Positions 41,901 through 51,881 of a stretch of 64,000 bases of DNA are shown piece by piece. Position numbers and translations under genes: made by a program. The stretch's first letter is position 1; each line of letters opens with the position of its first letter. The DNA is from Paraphysomonas bandaiensis (lineage: Eukaryota > Chrysophyceae). The notes under the pieces are model-generated. The model had not been told where the DNA came from and searched no databases. It worked only from the letters and a program-made list of their open reading frames with translations. Location: contig CBFFRP010000217.1 in assembly GCA_965644295.1 (NCBI GenBank), forward strand, positions 124,001 through 188,000, read 5' to 3'.

Positions 41901-43565
41901 TATCTTCGCCTTGGCACACCATTTACACAGGGGTTTCTTGCAACTCTTCTCCTTTGCCTTCGAAAGGTGATGTCGTTGTAGTCCTGATCCTCTGAATAAC
42001 ATGTGTCGGTGAGCTTCTAATAACTTCGATTTCGAGACATGTCCAGTACGCTCATGTAAGCGATCCAACGCATCTTGTCCTGTATTATCCGACAAATTTA
42101 CCTCCTCCATCTGATTGCACATAGACACATTTGGCAGATTTAACACCTCCATCAAGTCCACATACGGCATCCCTCCATGCTCATCGTACTCTCCAGTCAA
42201 CACCTCGTTTCCAGAGTCCAATTCCACGATTTTAGGCTTTCGAAGCAGTTGTAATCCGTATCCCATTGATCTCAGCATCCCTCCTGACACAATGTTCTTC
42301 ACCGCTTCTTCACTAACTCTGATGTCTCTCCATTCCCCGAATGTACCAGCCCCCTGTGTCTCCAATTGAGAACCCTTTCTAGTTAGTTGGATTGCCCCAA
42401 ACTCAGGAGTAAATGACTCCAGTGCAATTTTATCCTTTACTATAAACAGTCTTTTACTTGCACAACTGTCCAGATATACACGAGGTTCTTCCGACGTATC
42501 CACCGATAGCAAAACCTCTTCTCCAAACATATTCGCTTCATCATCCGACGACTCTCCGTCGTTGACGTATTTCTTCCATTCTGTCTCGAATTTCCTGTTC
42601 GATTTTCGAGGATTCTCATTATCCGGGTTTTTTATGTTCTTCCGTTTTTTCGACTTGCACTGTCGGGCTTTATGACTAAAATCTCCACAGATATGACAAC
42701 CAGTATAATCCTTTGATCCTGGCTGCTGCACACTCTTCGAAGCCTTTTCCTTTGTCTTCCCTTTTCTTTTGAACTTATCCATTTTTCTTTGTCGTTCCTT
42801 AGCATAACAATTCGCTGCTACATGTCCCTTCTTCCGACAAAATGAACAAACCACTGGCTCCTTCGACGCCGTAAAATTGATCTCTTCAGATTTGTCTCCC
42901 TTTAGTTTCTTCAGCTGCGTCATAGCCTCGTCATACTCTTCACAAGCCTCTTTCACCGAATCAAATGTAGTTGTTGCTTTAGGCATCATCGCTACCGACA
43001 TCCATAAATCATGTAATTCCTCTATCTGCAGCGCTGCTTTTATCTTTGCTAATTTACTTGCCTCTGTCTGCGGTTGTCCCAATTTTATGAGCTTCTGGAT
43101 TATACCGTTCAGTCGATCTACCCCAACAGACACCTTTTCCCCCGGCCTTATTTTGAACGAATGGTATTCTGCCGTAGTCTTCTCCAATACAGTCCCAATC
43201 TCGCCTCTGAACCTATCAACCAGTGTCTGAAGGAGCTCACTGGATAACACCTCCTTAGCAGGATCATCAGCAGGTAAAATTGCCTTCCCCTCCAAATATT
43301 GATTGGCTACCTCCAACACATCAGGGTCATGCTCGCAAGCCTCCCAAATAGTACTAACACAGGTATCATTACGCTCTCTCCATGACTCTAAATTCCTTCC
43401 TCCGGCTGGCGGGTCCTCCAAGCCAAGATGGTTTCGGTTTTTCTTCATTAGATGCATCTTGATTTTTCTCGCTGAATAGTCTGCTTGGTTCTTGTCAAAC
43501 CGTAGCTTCTTGTCATCTTCCCCATCCCTACAACTAGCATTCGCTACCATAACAGAAGTTGACAT
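38967..43565 (-). CDS. Copia gag-pol polyprotein
   Basis: 1532 residues in one frame without a frameshift. Gag has two CCHC zinc knuckles (CSFCRKKGHVAANC about residue 240; CHICGDFSHKARQC about 290). Protease has DSCAS at about 368 where DSG(A/S) is usual. Integrase has an HHCC-type zinc site ending CKWC, then HADGGSEL and the downstream TPELNAVSERK. Reverse transcriptase has LDVSNAFLYADIEGDVYM and YVDDI (about 1187). RNase H has FTDADWAGD and SSMQSEYQ. The first ATG (43565) lies inside the 5' LTR; a second in-frame ATG sits at the LTR edge (43550). The start used depends on the transcription start inside the LTR, which is not known. Confidence 0.95.
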   Translation of the reverse strand: MSTSVMVANASCRDGEDDKKLRFDKNQADYSARKIKMHLMKKNRNHLGLEDPPAGGRNLESWRERNDTCVSTIWEACEHDPDVLEVANQYLEGKAILPADDPAKEVLSSELLQTLVDRFRGEIGTVLEKTTAEYHSFKIRPGEKVSVGVDRLNGIIQKLIKLGQPQTEASKLAKIKAALQIEELHDLWMSVAMMPKATTTFDSVKEACEEYDEAMTQLKKLKGDKSEEINFTASKEPVVCSFCRKKGHVAANCYAKERQRKMDKFKRKGKTKEKASKSVQQPGSKDYTGCHICGDFSHKARQCKSKKRKNIKNPDNENPRKSNRKFETEWKKYVNDGESSDDEANMFGEEVLLSVDTSEEPRVYLDSCASKRLFIVKDKIALESFTPEFGAIQLTRKGSQLETQGAGTFGEWRDIRVSEEAVKNIVSGGMLRSMGYGLQLLRKPKIVELDSGNEVLTGEYDEHGGMPYVDLMEVLNLPNVSMCNQMEEVNLSDNTGQDALDRLHERTGHVSKSKLLEAHRHMLFRGSGLQRHHLSKAKEKSCKKPLCKWCAKAKITRHSFKSRDNEELSAVRFLERVTADISVYLNCESRQGYKYVLLFTDLATKMIWEYGLRTRSGEEVFKCLRHLCEVHLVKYEGWNRIVEYHADGGSELISQQIREYLLQRYGTRVSHTTRDTPELNAVSERKFRTIGEMTLTMLTASGLPKSFWSDAYQTACYIVRRMPTRTWQGWMSPYECVPGGSVPSLSWLRKWGCKAYVLTPKADRRKDWEDKAMTGYFIGYPADRKGYKVLVGDTVVHSVHVLFDESVPERSQDYYRELEEAQVAIDPEARQPGEFEYLIGKHHEDGGLLYKTNRVVIRKGLIVGYRSLVTGNQVQVEDKTPIHIADIKKMTEDLAQRVVRARVTDNRDGGISGVVPQQSESGQVQPQADSALPSGEGTPAENHPHGKRARTPRTVTNVSVLGQIHHLSDESDVSDLLQEADSVWMSAEESTVPQTHRESLESAEHREWRRARRVEREGLAKRDTMEVTRIPDGVVPLHSKYVYGKKYDKEGEVRRYKARLVAIGCGQQSSGWANHFAPVVKGVTVRLLIAIAFVMNMVIHQLDVSNAFLYADIEGDVYMKATPDFQLPEGYCFKLKKSLYGLRSSPRSWWKTLDKFIRSMHFKPCVLDPCLYYQYKGDELILLTIYVDDILVLGRDVNIVKDIKAQLCARFDMKDMGEMEHFLNVRVTRTPEYIRLDQSVYAAKILEKFEKYLGSPRKVRKSPLPAEAMDLVAKGARHEHTEEEQLIVDNFPYRPLIGALLYLSMNTRPDIAYAVGVLSRFSNKVNIEVCKLLTHVWQYIRGSIDKGIQYGSRRFDFHMFTDADWAGDQLSRKSTSGYVGFAAGGPIVWQSKLQTTVATSSMQSEYQCIYSGLQEVLWVRGVTGEIKLRLIKPTPFFIDSQSAQDLAENPVFHKKSKHIEIKYHMVREHVDPNQFNTIKLVHVHTSQQAADIYTKSLVGLSYMEQRKRNLGEKVKSSTEVINEGPRDKRRRK
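43537..43549 (-). other. Putative primer-binding site
   Basis: Minus strand TGGTAGCGAATGC follows the 5' LTR directly. The first seven bases complement the 3' end of an initiator-Met-type tRNA (GCTACCA), the primer used by most Copia elements; the rest is not a good match. The site lies inside the gag reading frame. Confidence 0.5.
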
Positions 43566-43842
43566 TATTTGCTAAGGTTTACTATTCTCAACTGATAAGA
43601 TGAAATTATAAACATTACATGATAAAGAACCTAAGTTGTGTTCGATGTGTTCAACACCATTCATTTACTACTATAGTGTACAAACCACCCACTCAGTGAT
43701 CGTATCCTGTATAGTCATCCACTTCTACTTCAGTTTCATACTACATAATATAATGTACTAATTACATATATATCTTTCGATCCTTGCATCTCACATAATA
43801 CTGCACTCAATTGCAAGTATATAGAATCTTCAGATCTCAACA
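43550..43842 (-). repeat. 5' LTR of the Copia element
   Basis: 293 bp, matching the 3' LTR base for base where compared. On the minus strand a TCTATATAC sequence about 20 bp from its start could act as a TATA box. Its last bases encode the first residues of the polyprotein if translation begins at 43565. Confidence 0.95.
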
Positions 43843-45041
43843 GAACCAGGTCCTCCAAGGTCACGAAGCGATATCACTGGTCAATTTTGCACACTGACGC
43901 ATTAAACAGACGTCTACCAATATATCTGTTTCAAACTTAAGCCGACTCCAATATTGTCCCTCCATTGTGTGCACTCGTCCAGCACATACATCACCCTTAC
44001 ACTCTTCTCCTGATTTACCTTCCCCGCTCGGATGAAAACCAACTAAGCAAGAGTAACATATAAAAGCAAAACCAATGTACCCGACACTGCTTGGAGAACT
44101 GCCAGAGCCTTGTTATAATCTCAATGACCTGGGCCAAGAAAAACTAAGGCTAGGCAGTAGACGTGTGGGAAGAAATAACAGATCTAATCACATTGTCATT
44201 GCCGCGAATCTATGAATAATGTGTGGTGAATTACCACGGTCATTGGCCAGATACAGATGCCGAGTATTATGAACTCATATTCAGCATCAGTCATTCAAAG
44301 CAAACGCCGTGAGCAAGCAGAATGTTGATATACCTGACATCTGCCAACTTCAGGTACGTTAAAATGATTTTATCACGTATGAAGGTGATGTCGAATTAAT
44401 GTCAACGATCAATAGACAGGCACAAGAAATTCACTGTGTATTGTTCTTACAGACGCAGTAATAATAATTTTATTGTACTGATTATTGTTCTTGGTTCTTG
44501 AAATCTCTGTTACGTTTTTATGATTTCCAAGCAGTAAGAGTAGTTTTAAGTCAACATTATGCAATCGTGAGAATTTCACGATATTTTTGGTAAAACGAGG
44601 AGATATTACAGTATTTAAGTAAAAATGTTAAAAGATATTCCTTGTGTAGTGTAACACAACAAAAATATTTACTTTTAAGTCTTATAGGGTGGACGTGTAT
44701 GCTGACTAGTAGTAGAGTGAAGTGCATAAACACTTGATGCATTTTTATTTGCGAAAAATTCCCTTCTGCACTATCTTTTGTCAGTATCAAATTAAACATA
44801 TTAATTAGATCAAAGAACCAACAATGAATGCCTCGATTGGATTCAGCAGCACATACTTTCATATACAATTTCAATACTCGGAATTCAAGACCACACCGCT
44901 GCGGCGTGTAATATTAATACGATGCTTAAAAGACTCTTAATGTGACAACAAACGCTGGATATTCACAGCGGCTGATAACAACACCTCGGTTATTTGAACC
45001 GACAGATAGAATATTACCGATATTTATTTCCGATTTCGGAT
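43843..45041. other. Intergenic, right flank of the Copia element
   Basis: Starts with the GAACC target duplication. Contains the third copy of the dispersed composite repeat (44290-44570). The remainder has only short random frames. It ends at the 3' end of the desaturase gene. Confidence 0.5.
44290..44570 (+). repeat. Dispersed composite repeat, copy 3 (shorter form)
   Basis: Begins ATTCAAAGCAAACGC, as in the copy at 3890, and continues through CAAGCAGAATGTTGATATACC, CCAACTTCAG and a block that is the near-perfect reverse complement of 37410-37625. It therefore forms, with copy 2, an inverted pair around the Copia element. Confidence 0.65.
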
Positions 45042-46463
45042 CTATTGCCCTGTCACCGAAGCAACGACTGCGGCACCTCCCTCAGTCGAGGACGCAGCAC
45101 TTTTCTTCTTCTCCGGCTGAAGTGCCTTACGTGCTTCTGGAGTAGGGTTGGAAAGATAGTGCTCGTACTTCTCGTATGTTGTTTCGCGCCGCACAGCACG
45201 TTCTTTAAGCATGTGCTTGATTTCCTCACGACTCAGCTTACCAGAGTAATCAACATAGTGGTCAGCCAGCAAATCCCACTGACTAAATAGAATAAAGAGC
45301 GACAACTCCAAAATCGAAAGGCCTCGAAATACGGATGCTTTGTACTTCGCGAATTCGGCCTCCTTCGATTTTTGGTGCTCGGCAAGATCTTTGTAATACA
45401 CCCCCGGGTAGTAGTGATGTGCCATATGATCATCTTCTCCAAAGTAATCATCGTCCCCATCAATAATAGTGGTTGAATTGATACACGGTATGTTAACTCC
45501 ATTTTCATCGAACTCAATAAATCCATGGAAACCATAGTTGAGAAGGGCAAGGAAATATGTCATGCATATGAAGGGCTGGATGTATATCCAAAAGACGAAA
45601 GAAGGTGAGCGTGTAATAGCCAAGAAGGCCACAGCAATTGACCAGTACGCAATCATTCCCTTTCGTAGCATCTCCCTCTTGGCCTTGTGTCCATGGGCTC
45701 CGAAAAATTTCAACGACGAGGCTCCGCACATATGGTGGGCGATGCGGTATATATACAACATGAAGTGGGCTAAGTTGGTGCGATCGAGGTCCCACTCGTA
45801 GAATGTATCACCAATGCCTCCATCAAGGCGATGGTGGATAAATACGTGGGAGGTAGTGAAGTTCCATGGAACATTTCCAAACATAGGTCCAAGTATGTTT
45901 TCGAACACATGACCAACAGAATCACGGATCCATTTCTTGTATAACCCTCTGTTATGTCCCTAGTCAAAGAATACTATGTGAACTAGTGCATACATTAAGA
46001 TTAATAATGACTGTACCTCCTTATGAGCAAGGGCATAAGCGGCTCCCATTATGCGACCACCAAATCCCACCCATGAGAAGTAGTAGGCCGCAATCAACCA
46101 CCACGGCAATGACCCATTTTTGAGCTGCCAGTAAAACATAAATCCTATGGAGAGACTGGAGTTAACGAGCAAAGTAACGCTGGAAACAAAGAAGTCTGCA
46201 TGCTTTGGGTTGCTGTATATGTAGTTGGCAGCGAATGACCGGACATACTTGTTGTTATCGATGATGTTATACACAGGCAACAGCACCTTAGAGAGCAGAT
46301 GCTTCCATAGCAGTCCCTATTCAACAATATGAGCAATAAGAGGGGACAGCAGAGGCGTCATGAGGTGTACCTGAACCACTATAGGCACCGACCAGAAGAT
46401 AACAAAATTAACAGTGAAGAGCAGCCCACAGGCGATACGAAACACTCTCTCTGCGGGGCTCAT
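45042..46463 (-). CDS. Membrane fatty-acid desaturase family protein
   Basis: Three exons, 46463-46371, 46316-46017, 45959-45042; 436 residues. It belongs to the membrane di-iron desaturase/hydroxylase superfamily. Three histidine boxes are present: HKEGH (HX3H, assembled across the second intron), HVFIHH (HX3HH) and HMAHH (HXXHH), which ligate the two irons. Hydrophobic segments lie near residues 10-30 and 62-105, and two more lie between boxes two and three, as expected for an ER enzyme with boxes facing the cytosol. No fused cytochrome b5 domain is seen. The last 60 residues are charged and Ala/Ser-rich. Substrate and regiospecificity cannot be read from sequence; a hydroxylase is also possible. 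The three exons join in frame with GT-AG ends. Confidence 0.85.
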
Positions 46464-47694
46464 AGGCGCTAGCTACTGGGATACAACAATAGATCAATGT
46501 ATTCAATGCTTTGTAGTATGCAGGTGTCGCAGTTGTCGTCTGCTGGGGAATGAAAAAGTGGTGGTCTCCTAGTGTTAAAATACGCTACGCATGACTGTAT
46601 ATATCCATCCACCATACACACACAGCCCTATACAAATACATAGCGAGAATTCGATTGGATGATCATACCCAAATCTTTCTTCCGTATATGTGCCGTACAG
46701 ACAGTATACTTCAATTTCGAAGCTTTGTTCCTTCTATTTAACTTCTTCTATTCAACATTCTGAATCTTGGAAAGTCATGATTGAAGTGAAAACTGAAATT
46801 ATTTGTAACATAGCATAAACATTACTGTGTCATATCTGCACTGGAATTCCTAGCTAAACCTGCCTCACTGCTAGGAATTCCTATGCATATCCAGGAATAT
46901 TCTATCATAACTAACGATAGTGTGCATAGATTTCTTGTTTACTTGATGTAGTATTACGAATTGTTGGTAGTAGACCTGATTATGAAACTCGCAGTGTACA
47001 CAAAGTGTTTATGTGATCTATGAATGGTTCGATCTTGTCATGAAACTGCATGGCAATACTCCTACTTGTATCATCTACATTACACTGCGGCACATTGTGC
47101 TTTAATATAGTACAGCCTGGAAAGAGGAATTCCTCAACCTTATCTCGGATGACCCTCTGATGAGTACGCTATCCTCGCTGTGAAAATCGTATGCCAGTGT
47201 TGTACGAAGGAAGCGTTACTCTCTACACCATGAAAGAAACCTGTCATAGTTTAGTGCTTCACGTCAACCCCGTTACTGATATGATATATGCTTTATTAAA
47301 TAATATACTTGGTTTGTATTTGTTTGGTGTATCACCCATGTTGGAATGATAATCTAAAAGACAAAATTTTTGCTTTCTTACATATCCGCACAGCCCCTTT
47401 TTTCAACTCTATATTTGTTGGCTCGTATCATTGACTTACAAACGAAAGAGGCGCAGCAGTTACTAATTACTGCTAGTCACCTTTACGCAATACATCGTGT
47501 ATAAAACGAAGCATACGACATAGTAAAATGTCGACATTGAATAGATCATTTACTCTTGTAAACAAGCGAGTGTTCTATAAAACATAGCTTATTGCCCTAG
47601 TCAATAGGAACGAAAGGATACGTACGAATCTAGCTCGTAACACATTTAACGCGATATGTAACACAGAAAACTAGGACAAATATGCTCTACTTAT
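46464..47694. other. Intergenic, 5' of desaturase and 3' of the kinase-like gene
   Basis: About 1.2 kb, AT-rich, presumably holding the desaturase promoter. An inverted pair GGAATTCCTAG/CTAGGAATTCC occurs at about 46844-46882. No gene or transposon is recognised. Confidence 0.45.
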
Positions 47695-48759
47695 TTACAT
47701 ATCTTGCAACACATCTATAAGGACATACGAAAACCTTTCCAGTAAATCCATTTGATTCGTCTGAGATGGTGATGTAGCAATCCAAGTTTCATAAGATAGT
47801 GTTATCATATGCAGTGCACGGCGCATTGCAATCCTATAATCATGAGGAGTGAGTAGTAGCCCCCCTCCAAGCCTACGCACTTCCTCGTTATATACACTTA
47901 GTAAACTGTACTCTTCCTGGCGTCGCATAGATGGCGTCATTGAAGTGCAAAGCAAAGTGGCAATATCTTCAACAGGGGAGCCCACATGTGCGAACTGAAA
48001 ATCTATGACGACAGCATACGGAGTGATCGGATGACTTAAAACAGTCGCGTCATTTCTAGCTGTATTGTGTATCATAATGTTTGAGGACCAGCAGTCGCCA
48101 TTGATAAGACACTTGTGATTAGAATGGTAGTTGTCAGGCATTGGTACACCACCATGTGCACCTATCAACTCCTCTGTTAAGCGAATTCGTTCTCCTCCAG
48201 CACCAGCTTTAACTATAGCAGAAACTAAACAGCCTAGCTCATGCATCTCTATTCTTTCCGGTCGTTTCCATACTTGCAACCCCGAATCACCAGAAAGCTG
48301 TACATTCGAGGTGGTAGTATGTAACTTCGCTAGAGCTTTCACCGCCAACACAACCTCTTCATATTTTAAACCAGTATAAAAATTAGGAACATATAAGTCA
48401 GCTAGATATTCAAGCACCAGCAAACGGTCGTTGCCGCCTATGTAAAGTGGAATAGGACTGTCTGAATCAAGATATCTATTTCCATCATCATCTAACACGG
48501 GTGGAAACAAAGGATTAACTGTTTCATAAAATTCCAATTCTCTTTTATGTGGTTTGACTTGCTCAAGGAATTCAACTATTTCATGGGAGGTGTTCAACGA
48601 AGGCATGGGGATCTTAACACACACACTTCTTCTCTCCTTGATCTGAACACGATACACTTTACCCAGAAATCCACATCCTTGTCCAATGAGAGAAAAATTC
48701 AAGGGTGATTCTTCGAGATGAAGTAGAGTTTTCAGAGTGCTCAGTGTGAATTCGTCCAT
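47695..48759 (-). CDS. EcKinase/CHK-like small-molecule kinase (APH superfamily)
   Basis: Single exon, 354 residues from the ATG at 48759. The fold resembles the ecdysteroid-kinase-like/CHK branch of the aminoglycoside phosphotransferase superfamily, enzymes that phosphorylate small hydroxyl compounds with ATP. Evidence: a glycine-containing N-lobe (GQGCGFLGKVYRV), the lysine segment VCVKIP, catalytic loop LINGDCWSSNIMI, and the metal-binding segment VVIDFQFAHVGSPVEDIATLL, which is characteristic of this branch. The family's HGD is NGD here: the catalytic Asp is kept but the His is lost. The start codon lies only about 50 bp from a 1.2-kb CATA/CTAC microsatellite. Substrate unknown. Confidence 0.75.
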   Translation of the reverse strand: MDEFTLSTLKTLLHLEESPLNFSLIGQGCGFLGKVYRVQIKERRSVCVKIPMPSLNTSHEIVEFLEQVKPHKRELEFYETVNPLFPPVLDDDGNRYLDSDSPIPLYIGGNDRLLVLEYLADLYVPNFYTGLKYEEVVLAVKALAKLHTTTSNVQLSGDSGLQVWKRPERIEMHELGCLVSAIVKAGAGGERIRLTEELIGAHGGVPMPDNYHSNHKCLINGDCWSSNIMIHNTARNDATVLSHPITPYAVVIDFQFAHVGSPVEDIATLLCTSMTPSMRRQEEYSLLSVYNEEVRRLGGGLLLTPHDYRIAMRRALHMITLSYETWIATSPSQTNQMDLLERFSYVLIDVLQDM

Positions 48760-48806
48760 AAGACATTCCTCAAGATATGAGAAAGTCAGGATGCATTGCA
48801 AGCATA

Positions 48807-49944
48807 CCTACCTACCTACCTACCTACCTACATACATACATACATACATACCTACCTACATACCTACATACCTACCTACCTACCTACCTACCTACCTACC
48901 TACATACATACATACATACATACCTACCTACATACCTACATACCTACCTACCTACCTACCTACCTACCTACCTACCTACCTACATACATACATACATACA
49001 TACATACATACATACCTACCTACCTACATACCTACATACCTACCTACCTACCTACCTACCTACCTACCTACCTACCTACATACATACATACATACATACC
49101 TACCTACATACCTACATACCTACCTACCTACCTACCTACCTACCTACCTACCTACCTACATACATACATACATACATACATACATACATACATACATACA
49201 CATACATACACATACATACATACATACATACATACATACATACATACATACATACATACATACATACATACATACATACATACATACATACATACATACA
49301 TACATACATACATACATACATACATACATACATACATACATACATACATACATACATACATACCTACCTACCTACCTACCTACCTACCTACCTACCTACC
49401 TACCTACCTACATACATACATACATACATACACATACATACACATACATACATACATACATACATACATACATACATACATACATACATACATACATACA
49501 TACATACATACATACATACATACATACATACATACATACATACATACATACATACATACATACATACATACCTACATACCTACATACATACATACATACC
49601 TACATACCTACATACCTACATACCTACATACCTACATACCTACATACCTACATACCTACATACATACATACATACATACATACATACATACATACATACA
49701 TACATACATACATACATACATACATACATACATACATACATACATACATACATACATACATACATACATACATACATACATACATACATACATACATACA
49801 TACATACATACATACATACATACATACATACATACATACATACATACATACATACATACATACATACATACATACGTACATACATACATACATACATACA
49901 TACATACATACATACATACATACATACATACATACATACATACA

Positions 49945-49978
<34 letters not shown>

Positions 49979-49986
49979 AACATACA
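48807..49986. repeat. 1.18-kb CATA/CTAC tetranucleotide microsatellite
   Basis: Alternating blocks of (TACC)n and (TACA)n, the latter dominating after 49180. It fills the divergent intergenic region between the EcKinase-like gene and PCID2 copy A. Because a tetranucleotide repeat returns to the same frame every 12 bp without a stop, all three forward frames stay open as Tyr-Ile-His-Thr repeats; these are not genes. Block order looks like several rounds of internal duplication. Confidence 0.97.
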
Positions 49987-50021
49987 TGCATACAAAGCTG
50001 TCATGGTATCTCCAGTGACCT

Positions 50022-51881
50022 CTAGTGCAGTTATAGTTAAAAGATCTTAAGGAAGTGTGTAGTGACCATGGTTGATATGCACTCTTTTATCTCCTCTATT
50101 AATGGGTATGTCAGATCAGAGGATGGGGTGAGATTAGCCAAATCACTGCAGCTGCCTCTCGGTCGTAAAACTATACCCAAGATATACAAACAGCTTGCTC
50201 AGCGTGCGCAGTCTATTAACGCAGTTTCCTATTGCGAGTCGAATATATCTGATTCGAATATCGCAGTTGCAGTGGGCAATATGATAAAGGCTCTTGTGGC
50301 ATTGTGTGATGGGAAGTGGACAGAGTCGTACAACTTCGAATTGCTGTCCTATAATGCTATATTGGCGTACTTCAGAGATGAGCCATCCAACTGGATAATA
50401 CCCGTTCTTGTTTTAATATCTAATGACTTGCGAATGTTGGCTGTGCAGGTTAGTTTCTTATTCATGTATATTGCGTAGTTGTCATTTCTTTCGGGCTACG
50501 AGATATATAATGCTCTGTTACAGGCGGACACTGCTATGAAGAAGAGAGATAACGAGACGCTCCGCGATGCCTTGCGTAATCTCACCAATGGCTTCAATGC
50601 TGTGGCGAAGGACCGCACTCCCTTCACAGATCCCAATAGCAAGAAGTTGGCGATATTTTCCGTCACTAATGTTCTTTTCAAAATATATTTCAAACTGAAC
50701 ACTCTACAGCTGTGTAGCAAACTAATTAATGTAGTGGAAAGGCCTGGACCGGCTAATGCGCTCGACTCTTATCATCTATTTCCTGTTGCGGATGTGGTTA
50801 CGTACAAGTTTTATATCGGCCGTCTAAAGATGTTTGAAGACAAATATGAAGACGCTAGGTGTGTGTACGATGCGATATTTATACATAGTACAGTATCTCA
50901 ATATCAACATGGCGGTTATTTATCCATATCATTACTTTAAATTGTATTCTTATTTAGTTGTGATGTCACAGGGAGTGCTTTATGTTTGCACTTCGGCATA
51001 CACCTCAATCGGAAGTGCGGAATCGTCGTCGCATATTGTGCAGTCTGGTACCTGTACAAATGTGCTTAGGAGTGATGCCAGGGCCAGCTGTGGGAACTGT
51101 GTACGGTTTCACAGATTATATGGATCTTGGGAGGGCAGTCATCGCTGGAAACTTGAAATCATATGATGAGGTGACACTCAAGTATATGTTGTGTTTTCCT
51201 CACTGGTCATTGAATCGAGTATGTCGTGAATGCTATTATATTTCTAATTTTATCGGCTTGCAGATTATGCAAAGGAACCAACGAACTTTCATATGCAGTG
51301 GCGTGTACCTCGTTCTGGAACAGGTACCTTGAAAATGGCTAGCGATCATGCGTGCTTTATTCTATGTACGGCTCGACATCTCATATGACTGGCGCGTTGT
51401 AGGTAAAGATGATAGCTTATAGGAATCTCCTGAAGAAGCTGTACATGATATCTAATAGCACTCGAATCAAACTTGGTTGGATGGAAAGGTGAGTATTTGG
51501 TAACGAAAATGACCACTTCATATTGTTGAAGTCGAGCATGTGAATTGTCGAAATTTCTTATGTGTTTTAATCTATATGATTGATTCCTCATCAACATTCG
51601 TGTTCACAGTGCTATGCAATGGATGGGTGATGAGGAGATCGACCTTGATGAAATCGAGTGTATAATTGCTAATCTCATCTACCAAGGGAAGGTGAAGGGA
51701 TATATTAGTCACCAGAAACGAACACTCATTATATCCAAGCAAGACCCCTTTCCGAAGGCTGCTATCATTAAGAGCACAGTATAATTTCTAGTGTATGCGT
51801 GCTTATGATAGGTGTAGGCGTTAGATACATATACAGAAGTTTAGTGGTTATTGATAATCAACAGTATGCATATATGCTATA
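50022..51881 (+). repeat. Left arm of a 1860-bp inverted duplication
   Basis: Pairs with 52623-54482: coordinates of matching bases always sum to 104504, so there are no indels, and every stretch compared is identical. The arm starts 46 bp before the PCID2 start codon and ends about 97 bp after the stop. Confidence 0.95.
50068..51784 (+). CDS. PCID2: PCID2/Thp1 homologue, TREX-2 complex subunit, copy A
   Basis: Six exons: 50068-50448, 50524-50858, 50972-51170, 51264-51323, 51403-51488, 51610-51784; 411 residues (human PCID2 about 399). PCI-domain protein of the nuclear-pore-linked TREX-2 complex, which couples transcription to mRNA export. The C-terminal half aligns closely with PCID2: RRRILCSLVPVQMCLG, AVIAGNLKSYDEIMQRNQRT, CSGVYLVLEQVKMIAYRNLL, DEEIDLDEIECIIANLIYQG, KVKGYISHQKRTLIISKQDP. 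The exon 3 donor GTGACA was chosen because it keeps the exact family spacing. The same gene, base for base, lies inverted at 52720-54436. Only 46 bp of 5' sequence are shared, so each copy must use a different promoter; for this one it is the microsatellite-filled region. Confidence 0.93.

Larger units (their letters stand above)
38549..43842 (-). mobile_element. Intact Ty1/Copia LTR retrotransposon, 5294 bp
   Basis: Two 293-bp LTRs flank one uninterrupted gag-pol frame. A 5-bp direct repeat GAACC lies on both sides (38544-38548 and 43843-43847), the usual Copia target-site duplication. The LTRs read as identical, so insertion was recent. Domain order gag, protease, integrase, reverse transcriptase, RNase H is diagnostic for Ty1/Copia. 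A purine tract abuts the 3' LTR and a TGGTAGC primer-site-like sequence abuts the 5' LTR. All parts needed for autonomous movement appear present. Confidence 0.97.

Noticed and set aside
48737-50050. Long forward frames of Tyr-Ile-His-Thr/Pro-Thr-Tyr-Leu and reverse Met-Tyr-Val-Cys frames
   Set aside because: All come from the CATA/CTAC microsatellite, where every frame is open; there is no non-repetitive coding sequence.
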